Origin: Pyrus communis
Taxonomy: Eukaryota; Streptophyta; Magnoliopsida; Rosales; Rosaceae
Direction: 5' to 3'
Assembly: GCF_963583255.1 (NCBI RefSeq)
Contig: NC_084818.1
Location: forward strand, 13,146,222 to 13,210,221
DNA length: 64,000 nt
Shown: positions 22,491 through 33,300 of the stretch, piece by piece
How the letters are laid out: each line of letters begins with the position of its first letter
How positions within the stretch are numbered: the first letter of the stretch is position 1
The notes under the pieces: generated by a model
What the model was told of the DNA's origin: nothing
Databases searched by the model: none
The model's input: the letters and a program-made list of their open reading frames with translations, nothing else
Program-made: the position numbers and the translations under genes

Positions 22491-23503
22491 TTTTATTTTT
22501 TAATATTTCATTATTTGGAAGAGATAATTTTCGAACTTAAAACATCTTTCAATGACTTTGGAGAGAAATACCACCAAAACAAATCAATTCATTAATGGCT
22601 AGTTCGCTTTGGTTTGTTTGATTAAGCAGTTAAGCAAATATTCTTAGGGTTTGTTTGGTATCCTATTAAAAAAATTTCATCATTTTTCAAAATAATTTTT
22701 TTTTAAGAACATCCCTTGAAAACAATTTTTTTTAAGACTCAAAAACTTGTTTGGTATGAAATTTATAATTGTTTTAAATCATAAAACTTAAACTGGTGTT
22801 TTTAGTGAATAGGTTATTTATTTATTTATTTATTTTTTAATTTAGTCTCGAGATTAGTTTTTTAAAATAATTCAATCAAATAAGTTTTTAAAGCCTAAAA
22901 TTTAAAAACTATTTTCTAGTTAAAAAAAATTGGATTCAAATAGAGCAGCCTAGTTTTCCATCATCTTTCAAAGAAAATTTCATACTACGACGAACGAATG
23001 TTTACTGAGACTAAAGAGAAGTTGGAAAAATATAGGAGAGAGATAACGGGTATGAGATCAAATCTAATTCCTGCGTGTTTAGGTATTAGACTACAAGATT
23101 AAGATTATAGTGGGAATTCTACGTACTCTTTTAATCAAAACAAAAACAATCAGGTATTTGTAATTTGTAACAATGAATTCAATTGTAGCATAAAGATTAC
23201 CAAAAAAAAGTGGGCATAAAATTTTGTTCAAGAACACAAAAGCCATTGATTTGGCATTCTCCTTAACCAAGAGTCTAAATTTCGGGAGTATTTTTTCTCG
23301 TGACTTTTAAGTGAAGATGATGCTCACCTCCTTTAAATGATTTTAAATTTGAAGATCTGTATAGTTAATAGACACAAAATCTAAAAATTTAAGCTCATTG
23401 GTGGTGAGCAAAAATACACCCAATATTTGTGTACAAAAATCCGTGAGCAGAACCCAAAAGAAAAAAAAGCTATATTGTTCTTATTCTTTCAGCAGGTGGA
23501 TCT

Positions 23504-24043
23504 TCAATAATGTTTTTTCTGATAAGAACCATACCAAACCGGAACTCCTGCCGCAACGCCGCCACCAAAATTATTGTTCTCAGCCACCGGAAACCCCATT
23601 CTCGAGTGAGACGACGTCGTTGAACTTGAACAAGCGTAAATCTCCGGAACCTTCATTCTCACAGAAATATTAATAATCCCATTCCTCTCCCCTCTGTTAT
23701 CCCTCAGTCTGTAACTCAAAAAATGCAGGTAACCCTCCGGCACGTACCCACCTACAAAATCCGACGCCGGAATCGTCGCCGTCCCGACCGTCCTGACGCC
23801 GTACGACGTCTTGCATTGGACATCTACCGTGATGGACCTCGAGTGCGCTGGCAAGTCGAGCACGAGCTTCTCGTTCCATCGAGGGTAGGCGCCGCCTTCG
23901 GTGTCCATTTCCGTGGTGCAAAACTGACTGTTGGTGTCGGGCCGGACGGTCACAGAGGAGTTTTTCTTGATGGGTTTTCGATCTAATTTCAGATTCTCGG
24001 CGGAGATAACCGTGATCTCGAGCGTCCGGGAATTGGCTGCCAT
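23504..24043 (-). CDS. C2-domain protein, BON1-associated protein (BAP1/BAP2)-like, copy 2
   Basis: 179 residues, single exon, collinear with copy 1 (6851-7387). Key motifs are intact: RTLEITVISAENLKLDRKPIKK, YPRWNEKLVLDLP, FVGGYVPEGYLHFLSYRLRD, ERNGIINISVRMKVPE, and the tail PVWYGSYQKKHY, which has one extra residue. Changes against copy 1 cluster at residues 28-47 and in the Ser/Asn/Gly-rich tail, while the C2 core is nearly unchanged, which suggests both are under selection. Unlike copy 1 it keeps an uninterrupted promoter with a strong TATA box. Inferred role as for BAP proteins: membrane-associated negative regulation of cell death with a copine partner. Confidence 0.85.
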   Translation of the reverse strand: MAANSRTLEITVISAENLKLDRKPIKKNSSVTVRPDTNSQFCTTEMDTEGGAYPRWNEKLVLDLPAHSRSITVDVQCKTSYGVRTVGTATIPASDFVGGYVPEGYLHFLSYRLRDNRGERNGIINISVRMKVPEIYACSSSTTSSHSRMGFPVAENNNFGGGVAAGVPVWYGSYQKKHY

Positions 24044-24110
24044 GGTGGATGAATTGGTTGTGCTAGGGGACTTGTAAGAGCCGTTGAGTGGAAATAGGTG
24101 CGGGTGGGGT

Positions 24111-24118
24111 TATATATA
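24111..24118 (-). promoter_or_regulatory. TATA box of BAP-like copy 2
   Basis: TATATATA lies about 68 bases upstream of the ATG on the minus strand, a normal plant spacing when a short 5' UTR is allowed for. Conserved GC-rich and GAGAGAGCAACAGCCACG sequence follows upstream, shared with copy 1. Confidence 0.55.
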
Positions 24119-24250
24119 GGAACGGAGTGTTGAGGGAAGTGTGTGAGAAAGGAGAGAGCAACAGCCACGTGGTTTCTTCTGTGGAATTGAAAATTAGACT
24201 CTGAAATAAACTCGCGCGGCAATGGGGACAAGTGTAATTTGGTTTTTTAG

Positions 24251-26885
24251 TTGACTTTGCGCCTTTTACTCAGTTTTTGAGATTTTTTAGGAGAGAAATT
24301 TCCATGTAACTAATTACGTCATGCCTCTTACATACACAAAGAAACTTTTCCAAGTAATTCATTCTTTCAACTTATTGCGGAGAGATTTTTAGTGTGATTG
24401 GAACAATGATGGTATATTACGTGTTATTATACAAATAGTAGGATATATGTGTTAAAAAGTTAATAACTTAAAAAATCAAAATTTTCACCACTTATGTAAA
24501 AACACATGGTGTACCATTCATATTCCGATCACAATAAAAAATTTCTCCTTATTGCGGGGCTAATTTTTTTTGGAAATAAGGATGTATCTCTGTTTTTATT
24601 TCTCAAAAATAGCGTGGAGGAATTTTTAAGTACGGCTGATGCATATGAACATGCTCGCATAGTACAGGTAAGCCCCGTTATTTATTTACTAGTTCTCATG
24701 TGGATAAACTAAGCAATAATATTTTTATTTACGTTGACAAACATGTTCACATCCCTCCTAACTTAGCTTATTGCGCGGTGATAAGAGTTGGAAACTTGCA
24801 ACATTTTGCGGAGGAAATCCAATTATGGCGTGCTGCGTGGGTAGAGAGTTATTTCTGGTCATGCTTGTAATTGAATCTTCATGATTTCTTAAGAAAATCC
24901 AAGCTCTTTTTGCTTTGTTGGGTGAAGCTTTCATAATTTCAAAAGTGCCATTTTCTTAATTATTTTAAATTATAATAAATTGTAGATTATTATGTAAAAT
25001 AAAATAAAATATTCAAGAATAAATAAAGAATAAAACAAACAAGAGGCTATAGTGTTATATAAATTGAAAAGTAAATTGCTTATTATTTATATAAACATTG
25101 AATGGAAATTGGCGTGGAATGTGATTGAAGTTTCTTTGAGTAAAATAATGTTGGGCAAATTTAATCTAGCAGTCAAAGTAAAATTATCATCTTGTTCACG
25201 CTTCTAACGCTACTCCATCTTTACATCATGATGCTATCATATTCTATTAATTTCTTGTTAACCATTATCCCAAGATTATACTATATTTAACTCGAATACT
25301 CTATAATTAATCTTGTCTATTGACTGGGGAGAAACTATTGTCCAAACAATATAACACGTAAAAAGATAATGCTTAATCACAATTGCAAAAGACATCAATT
25401 TTAGAAAAGACGTGACGTTGAATATGAGTATAAACTCATCAAGTGACCAATCTCAAAATTACGTTTGTTAGAAACCCAAATATAAAGCTAAAATGACGAG
25501 AAGAGAATCACGTACAAACCAAAGCATTTTCATCATAAAATTCCAAATCTCGATTGGTTTATTCAATTACCTCTTGTAGTTGTAAATTGAATGTTCACGA
25601 CTCATTTCCTTTGCATTAGGAGTAGGACTTACACAGAACGAATTTACAGTAACTGTGACGGTCAGTTTCATTAAAACAATAACATGTATGTAAGCTTCTC
25701 AACACATAATAATATACTATTGAATCAAAACCATACACAATGACGAATCTGTTCACGTAAGTTGTTATTCTTGTATGGTTCATGGCATGTGTCATGTCTT
25801 AGAAATGCTTACCACTTTTTAAAACAGAGATTCTTTTCACCAGTATTGGCCATCCTCGTGCAATGCGCCTCCATAATACTTTGTTTTGTTGACGAAGACC
25901 GAGTTTTAAATTTTAAGGAAAATGGTGTGCCTTTAACATATAGTTGTATCGCACAATCATATCACGTCAAGACACGCACATTAGCACAGTACTTTGAAAT
26001 TTCTCCGGCAGAATGTTTCTGCGTTTGTTGAGGATGGTGACGAGGAAGTTAGGTGGACAACTCTTTGACTATGTCATTACATAAACTTACTTTCCAATGA
26101 GCTTTGCCTCCAACTCACATATCCCAAACCATATGCGTCCTTTGTATGTCGTCAGCTTCATTGCGTAATCACCTTGACGATTGAAATACCCCTAATTATA
26201 TCATGCCCCACATCAACACATTGATCTTGTATGAACTACTTTCTTTAGTGGCAAGTAATACATCCTCCTTATGCCAACAGGATATGGAATTGGTTGAGTA
26301 AACTGCTTTATCCAATTTGACCGAGCTTAAGTTTCCCTTATACTCATTTTATTTTTAAGATAGTTGCTTGTACTTATAGTTGTCGTCAATGAAATAATTT
26401 TTATGTGGTCCGTATAATTTCTTCGAATGTAAATTTTTTAAGTTAAAATTTCCGTAAAATAAAACAAGTAATATACAAAAAATGAAGTTAACCTCAAGTT
26501 GTAACAATGAACAAACCTGTCGTATTAAATTTTGAGATTGCATGGTTGGATGATTTTTTTTTGTGACTTGTGTATAGATGAACTGGTGTATTAGGGAGTA
26601 TAAATTTGGGTTCAAAACTTTTGGGTTGAAGATGGTTTAACCTATGGGCGGAGCCAACATAGGCTAACAGTGGTCAACTGACCCTTGTGGACTTCATATT
26701 TTTTTTCATCAAATTATGTTTATATTTCGTAAAAACTTATGAGAGCTGCAAGACCCATCCACAACCTTATTTTTCCATCCCATCTTATAATCTCACCCCT
26801 TATAAAGAAAGTTTAAAAATTAAAACACTCTTCTCACCCACCATATTCCTAAAATGTCCATCAATTAAACTATTTTTCAAAAATT
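24251..26885. other. AT-rich intergenic region, no gene seen
   Basis: Frames of up to about 89 codons occur but lack domains and are AT-driven. No terminal repeats or target duplications were recognised. Confidence 0.35.
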
Positions 26886-26891
26886 AAAATT

Positions 26892-27230
26892 TCAAATGAT
26901 TCTACATAAGAGTGTCAATGTTGAATCATAGTAAATTAACTGAGAAGATTTGAACATAAACATGGCTGCCTTGCATTGAAGAAGAACACAAGTACAAACA
27001 CCAACCTTTGAACTTAAATCGGAATTAGTTTTTCCTTTCAAAACATCGTCCAAAATCATTGGAAACTCGGTGCCAGTTTTAGGTTTCACAACATGCCTTC
27101 TGCAGTTCAGGTCGGGAATTGGTAGTCCTGCACATCTGTAATGCCCAACCTCACAAGGTCTTTGATCCATGATGTCCGTATTCTCCAATGGAACAACTAT
27201 TACATTTGAAGATCTGGTGGTATTTAACAA
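26892..27230 (-). pseudogene. Orphan exon resembling fatty-acid-binding protein 2 (chalcone-isomerase family)
   Basis: The minus-strand frame reads like one internal exon of the plant FAP2-type protein (a chloroplast fatty-acid-binding member of the chalcone isomerase fold): VVPLENTDIMDQRPCEVGHY, then AGLPIPDLNCRRHVVKPKTG and EFPMILDDVLKGKTNSDLSS. A GT donor (GTTGGTGTTTG) follows SSK at about 27010. I recognise the family from memory of its motifs, with moderate certainty. No matching upstream or downstream exons are visible nearby, so this is probably a gene fragment left by duplication or carried by a transposon. Confidence 0.45.
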
Positions 27231-27363
27231 AGAAGAAGGTTTGTAATCAACATAAAAAATAAAACAGATTGGGTAATTTTACACTTTAATCAACTCCCTC
27301 GTGAAAGGTGTAAGACTTACAAGTTGCCAAAGAAAGATAGTGTGTTCTCTTCATGTTCTTTAA

Positions 27364-27660
27364 TTTTTTTCAGTGTTTTAAAAAACTCCGCTCGAGGCAC
27401 TCCTAGGCGGCCTTGGAGGCAGGACTTCACCATTTTCGCCTCTGTTTTGTGGGAGTGGGCAAAATACTCGCCTAGGCTCATCGAGGCACGCCTAGGCGCC
27501 TGAGGCGTCAACTGGGCGTCCCTTTTTCATTTTTAGGTTGCAGAAATTTGGATTTCTTTTAGTTGTAGGGCTGTTTTTGAGTTGCAGACCAAGAAACCAG
27601 CGAAGGAGGCGAAGGAGATGAAGGCGACGACTAGGTTTTTAGGCTGAGTTTTTTTAAATT
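27364..27660. repeat. GCCTAGGCG-rich dispersed repeat with TTTTAAAA end
   Basis: Begins AGTGTTTTAAAAAACTCC and is full of CCTAGGCG, GAGGC and GCCTGAGGCG motifs. Related stretches lie at about 35625-35725 and at 41641-42240. The right boundary is not clear. Confidence 0.5.
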
Positions 27661-28017
27661 TAAAATTTTTGTCTTTAAAGCTTTATGTGATATCCTATCG
27701 TGAGATTTATTGTATATTATTCTTAGTAGTAATGAAATTATCAAAATGCTCTTGAGATGCCACGTAGGCCATCCACGTGGACCTCGATCTTCTTTTCACT
27801 TTTCCACTCTTATGTTATTATTTTCAAATAGTACTCATTTTTACAGACACATGGCCGCAGATGGAACTCAATTCGAAGTTATAACGAAGAAGTTATATTC
27901 AAAACAGTGTAAATTTATCAGAGATAAATTTAAAGCCTAAAAACTGACCTCATGCAGCGTGCATCACTGCTTGTGCTGGCCTTGTATGAAACAAATAATT
28001 ATTTTGAGGTTTTAAAA

Positions 28018-28233
28018 TGGGAGGCAGATTGTCTGCCTTTTCTGTTACCGTGCCCTTCCTATTCCTGCTTATTTGTGTGATCACGGTTAAGTCATTTTAA
28101 TATTTTATATTATTTTTTAATAGAGATAATAAGACAAAAAGTAATAAGAATATAAAATATTAACGTGACTTAACCGTGACCGTACAAATATAAGGGAATG
28201 GAAAGGACACGGAAGGGCATACAATCTGCCTCC
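28018..28233. mobile_element. MITE, same family as the promoter MITE at 7453-7662
   Basis: Inverted ends GGGAGGCAGATTGTCTGCC and, reverse-complemented, GGAGGCAGATTGTATGCC. TTTAAAA occurs on both flanks (28011-28017; 28234-28240). The interior shares TATTTTATATT and ATAAGACAAAAAGTAAT with the 7453 element. About 216 bp, noncoding. Confidence 0.7.
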
Positions 28234-28240
28234 TTTAAAA

Positions 28241-28297
28241 CCCACTCTTGTCAACGCACATCCATCAGACATCATTCTTTTCCTTTTTAAAATATAT

Positions 28298-28329
<32 letters not shown>

Positions 28330-31300
28330 CTTACACACTCAACCATTATTATATTCAACACTTCACTCATCTTCTACCATTAATTCTCACGCTTCACATC
28401 ACTCAATCCTTCTCTTTATTTCCACTTATCTCCCTCACATCTCAACTTTGCCTCTCCCGTAACTCTCTCTCCCTCTGCAACTCATCTTCTCCCTCTTGGC
28501 ACAACTTAGACAGCCACCATACCACCTCCAAACGCAACCCAAACTCAATGAAAAATCACCTAAGCTTCTAGACCCTATATTCGAGAAAATAAGAAATCTA
28601 GAGAAAATAAGGAAACCCGGCGAACCGAAGTCCTCCATCTCAGTAAGGTGAACCTCCCTCCTGTAAAGCTTAATTTTTGGACTTTCTAGTGCGTTTTACA
28701 AGCTTGCATGCAAGTTTCTGTGTGTTTCGAAGTGTGTTTATCTAACCCATCATTTTTCCGACGAGTTTGTACGATTCTCGCTCAGAACCCGGCCAAATCT
28801 CGTTGGTTTGGTTAAGTTGAAGGGGTAGGACGACTTCCCACTACCCCTGGGCTACGGGTTTGAGCTTGCATGCCCAAATCCACTTCGAAACGGATAAAAA
28901 TGGAGAACTCTAACTCCGCCACTTTCAGGTCATTTTCTAATGATCTCCGACCAACTTTTGGCCTTGAAATAGGTATAATCTTATTTCTCTCATCCTAAGC
29001 TTCGTTTTGATATATTATTGGCAAATTTGAATGTGAAATGACTCTGGACGGAGCGTTTGAACCCTCCCTAGATTTTCAGACGAAAATTTGCAACAAACAA
29101 AACATTTCAAAAACAAAAACAAAAAAAAAAGCCCAAAACCCGATCCATGAACCGGCCCAAAACCCATGACCCTTTAACCTTAACCCGGATTTGCGAGATT
29201 GACCCAGATCCATTTCTTAAGACAAAAAAAAAAAAAAAAAAAGAGGATTCACGAGATCGACCTAGATCCATTTCTTGAAAAAAAAAAAGAGGGCCTAAGC
29301 CCAAACCTTTGGATCATGCTCCATCTTGGCCCATTTTCGAAATGGACTCAAAATATTCTGAGAACATTCTCTGGAATATTTTGAGAATATTTTCTAGAAT
29401 ATTCCTTGTGTTGACTTTTTTAAAATTCTCTCAGAAACCCTCTTAGGCTAATTTCAACGCACCGAGTCCCTTTTTGACACCCATTTAGTGAAATTCTAAA
29501 CCTTCCTTAGCGTATTTTGACTTTTTAGGGTTGACCATTGACTTTTTACAAAATTTGCTCGAACCTTTCTTAGCGTATTTCGATGCTTTGATTTTGAATC
29601 TGCCATCTATTTTTCCAAATTAAATCGTTTTAGTTGAGTTTTACTAACGGTATCTAGCCCACCATTTTTCCGGCGAGTTTGTAGGATTCCCATTCAAAAC
29701 CCAGCCAAATCTCGTTGGTTTGGTTGAGTTGAAGGGGTAGGGCGACTTCCCACTACCCCTAGGCCACGGGTTTAAGCTTGCATGCCCAAATCCACTTCGA
29801 AACCGACGAAAACAGAGAACTCCAACTTGGGCCGTCACTTTCGGGTCATTTTTCGATGATCTCTGACCAACTTTTGACCTTGAAATAGGTATAATCTTAT
29901 TCCTCTCATCCTAAGCTTCATCTTGATATATTATGGGCAACATTTGGTTGTGAAATGGCTCTAAACGAAGCGTTTGAATCCTCCCCTGATTTTTTGACGA
30001 AAATCTGCAACAAACCAAACCTTTTTTTTAAAAAAAAAAAAAAAAAAAAAAAGCCCAAAACCCATGACCCATTAACCCCAACCAGGATCTGCAAGATCGA
30101 CCCAAATCCATTTCTAAAAAAGAACAAAAAAAAAAAAAAAGGAGGCCTAAGCCCAAACCTTTGGGCCATTGTTCCAACCCGACCCATTTTCAAAATGGGC
30201 TCAGAATATTCTGGGAATATTCTTTGGAATATTATTTGGAATATTCCTTGTGTTGACTTTTTTTGAAATTTTCTCGGAAACCTTCCTAGGTTAATTTCGA
30301 TGCCCCGAGTTCGTTTTGACATCCATTTAGTGAAATTTCGAAGTTTTAATGTAGTTGACCACTGGGACGTCTTAGTTGACTTTTTAGGGTTGACCGTTGA
30401 CTTTTCATAGATTTTTTTACAAAATTTTCGACGCACTGATTCCGAATCCGTTCGTTTTTCCAAATTAAATTGTTTTAGTTGACTTTTACTAACGGGACCC
30501 AATATTATGCTTAGGTGAAATTATTATCGAAGACTCCGGCTTTCCTAGCTCAAACAGATGTGGCATCGTAAGTAACCGTGAGTGGGTCTTTTCGTTTTTG
30601 CGTATATATATGTATATGTGATTTTTCTCTGACAACTACTTTTATATATTATGATGTGACATGCCATGTTTAGCTTTACAAATAGACTTTATGTACACTT
30701 TATGTTTTTAATATTATTTGTGAGCATAAACTTGTCACATGACATCTTTGCGTGTTATCTGCTCATTACTACATGTTTGCACGGTGTCCCTTAGTTGTTT
30801 CTATTGTCCTAGGTCAAGGACCAACTTCACGTGTAGTTCACATGCACCGTTTACATTCGCTTTGGATTCAAAGTTAGGTGTCAGCCTGTCCTTTTGTGTG
30901 ATGTTGTGGACTCGTATGTAATGCAACTAGCGCAGCTCACGTGATATAGTACTAGAATGTAAAACCTACACCCAACCTATTCCATTGTTTGAATATCTTT
31001 GCAATGGCTTTGTGTGTCTACATAAATTAATGAGTATTGATTTCTTATAACAACGAATTGAGATTTGATGTTGAGATACCTTGTTGTTGTGCCTGCATCC
31101 TTTAGCTCACTTATGATGCATGGTACATATTATATACTATTATTATAATATTTTTGGGAAACCATATACTTGTTTTACATCGAGGGGTTACACTTTTGTC
31201 CCTACTTTTCTTTCATTGCAATATATCTATGCTCTGACATCACTTGTGTGATATGAGTTCAATCCTGCTCACATGCTCACTCTAAATTAGTCTCTTTTAG

Positions 31301-31595
31301 GTTTTAATTTATTCACATTTTCCACATCACTACACTTTATGGCTTCGTCACTCTTCGGGTGTCGGTCAGCACATTGCGATTCTTTATATTACCCGGAATC
31401 TCCTTACTCTTCACTTTTTGCTTTTAATATTTATTTTCTCATATACAAGATACATATTAGATAACATTTTTTTCTTTCTTTCTTAAATGTGCTTATGATT
31501 GCCTGGTAGAAAAAACATATTTTTATTATATTTTTTAATGTTATATTATTCTTTTTTCTAAGTCTTTATATTCATTCTTATTTCTCTTTTTCTCT

Positions 31596-31631
<36 letters not shown>

Positions 31632-31640
31632 TATAGGCAT
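28241..31640. mobile_element. Long noncoding element (left member of an inverted pair)
   Basis: About 3.4 kb without coding capacity. It starts with a CT-rich, 5'-UTR-like stretch (28290-28530) and a CAGTAAGGTGAAC donor-like site near 28641. It then has two 0.9-kb tandem units and an AT-rich right part. Its right part (about 31230-31380) is the reverse complement of 31710-31880: ACTTTATGGCTTCGTCAC appears at 31333, and its complement at 31763. The zone 30770-30900 is likewise the reverse complement of one unit of the 330-bp array at 32391. It may be a long solo LTR or LARD part, but the family is unresolved and the left boundary is uncertain. Confidence 0.55.
28741..30502 (+). repeat. Two tandem units of about 0.9 kb
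   Basis: Unit 1 runs from 28741 to about 29651 and unit 2 from about 29652 to 30502. Shared landmarks are CCATTTTTCCGGCGAG-like starts, AAATCTCGTTGGTTTGGTT, GACTTCCCACTACCCC, CTTGCATGCCCAAATCCAC and TTTTAGTTGA.TTTTACTAACG at the end. A-rich tracts differ between units. Several stop-broken frames arise only from this repeat. Confidence 0.8.
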
Positions 31641-32077
31641 TTACTTAAGCAGATGCTTGAATATTGATTAATTTGATTGCTTGATTAAACTTGGTTGACA
31701 CACCCCGACACGGAATGTCCACTAGGATCCCAAATCGAGCTGTGTTGGCCGACACTTGGAAGGTGACGAAGCCATAAAGTGTGATAGTGTATAAAATGTG
31801 AATAAATTTGAACCTAAAAGTGTCTAAATACCAGAGTGCACTACGAGTGGGAGCGAACACATTTCACACGCGATGTCAAAGCATAAGTAAAGTACAGTAG
31901 TGTGGGTAAGAATCATACCCTTAAAAGTAGCCACCAATACTAAGATTAGTCATATATCCTCGTCGATACAACTAAAGTGTGAGTAAGCAATAAAATCAAG
32001 CTTCCCAAAACTATTACCTTTCTAACAGTAATAGCCCCTCACTGTAATTCCCTTATCGTTTTCTATAGGATAGTACT

Positions 32078-32093
32078 ACACACACACACACAC

Positions 32094-32157
<64 letters not shown>
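32078..32157. repeat. (AC)n(AT)n microsatellite
   Basis: An AC run (to 32096) passes directly into an AT run (to 32157). Confidence 0.9.
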
Positions 32158-32158
<1 letters not shown>

Positions 32159-32390
32159 ACCCATGCTCAAAAATGGCCAAACCCATGGGTATGCTATGTC
32201 CATAGACTCTACAATGCATTAACAAGTAGGCCAAATGAACTTAATCAATATAAAATGATACATCAGCCGGAATCACCTAACGTGACCCGTATGACTGTAC
32301 TCATATCTCATCAATCAATGCTAGCATATAAGTCGGGAGTCACCTCTAGTGACCTATACGACTTATCCATATCTTATCAATCATCCCTGC

Positions 32391-33300
32391 ACACGAGTCG
32401 GAACCACCTCTAGTGGTCTGTATGACAGGATTGGGTGTAAATAAGTACGCTCTAGTGCTACGATCACGTGAAGACTGGGCGAATAATCGTGGGTCATCTA
32501 CGAGTCGGAACCACCTATAGTGGTTTGTACGACAGGCCTGTGCACCTACCTTGAGTCCAAGGTGAACGTAAGGTACGGAAGGTGAACATCACGTGAATGA
32601 CTGTGCCCTGGCCACGAGCGGGAGCACTAACACCGGGGTGCAGGTATCCATATCTCATCAATCAATACTCACCTATAGTGACTTGTACCACTTAATCTAT
32701 AGCTTATCAAACATCCCTACACACGAGTCAGAACCACCTCTAGTGGTATGTACGATAGGACTGGGTGTAAATAAGTACGCTCAAGTGCTACGATCACGTG
32801 AAGACTGGGTGAATAATCGCGGGTCACTTACAAGTCGGAACCACCTATAGTGGTCTGTACGACAAGCCTGTGCACCTACCTTGAGTCCAAGGTGAACGTA
32901 AGGTACGGAAGGTGAACATCACGTGAATGACTGTGCCCTGGCCATGAGCGGGAGCACTAACACCGGGGTGCAGGTATCCATATCTCATCAATCAATACTC
33001 ACCTATAGTGACCTGTACCACTTAATCTATAGCTTATCAAACATCCCTACACACGAGTCAGAACCACCTCTAGTGGTATGTACGATAGGACTGGGTGTAA
33101 ATAAGTACGCTCAAGTGCTACGATCACGTGAAGACTGGGTGAATAATCGCGGGTCACTTACAAGTCGGAACCACCTATAGTGGTCTGTACGACAAGCCTG
33201 TGCACCTACCTTGAGTCCAAGGTGAGCGTAAGGTGCTAGAGGTGAACATCACATGAAGGACTGTGCCCTGTCCACGGGCGAGAGCACTAACATCGGGGTG
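32391..33300 (+). repeat. 330-bp tandem array, nearly three copies
   Basis: Units begin at 32391, 32721 and 33051. The last is cut at about 250 bp. Units 2 and 3 differ by only a few bases. Each unit carries ACCACCTCTAGTGGT or CCACCTATAGTGG, short near-palindromes, and ends in TGCACCTACCTTGAGTCC then GGTGAACATCACGTGAA. A shortened degenerate unit precedes the array (about 32270-32390). Identical 85-codon frames in adjacent units are by-products of the repeat. Confidence 0.85.

Larger units (their letters stand above)
22495..24200. repeat. Segmental duplicate of about 5930-7750 carrying the BAP-like gene
   Basis: Similarity to 5930-7750 extends well outside the coding region. Upstream (low-coordinate) matches include CATCTTTCAATGACTT (5957 and 22543) and TAATTTGTAACAATGAATTC (6432 and 23160). 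Promoter-side matches include GAAAGGAGAGAGCAACAGCC (7691 and 24148). So DNA, not an mRNA copy, was duplicated, and the present orientation is direct. Confidence 0.8.

Noticed and set aside
25762..26031. 89-codon plus-strand frame
   Set aside because: No domain, no splice or promoter support, in AT-rich intergenic DNA.
32593..33180. Two identical 85-codon frames
   Set aside because: They lie one per unit of the 330-bp tandem array and differ only as the repeat does; no protein family is seen.
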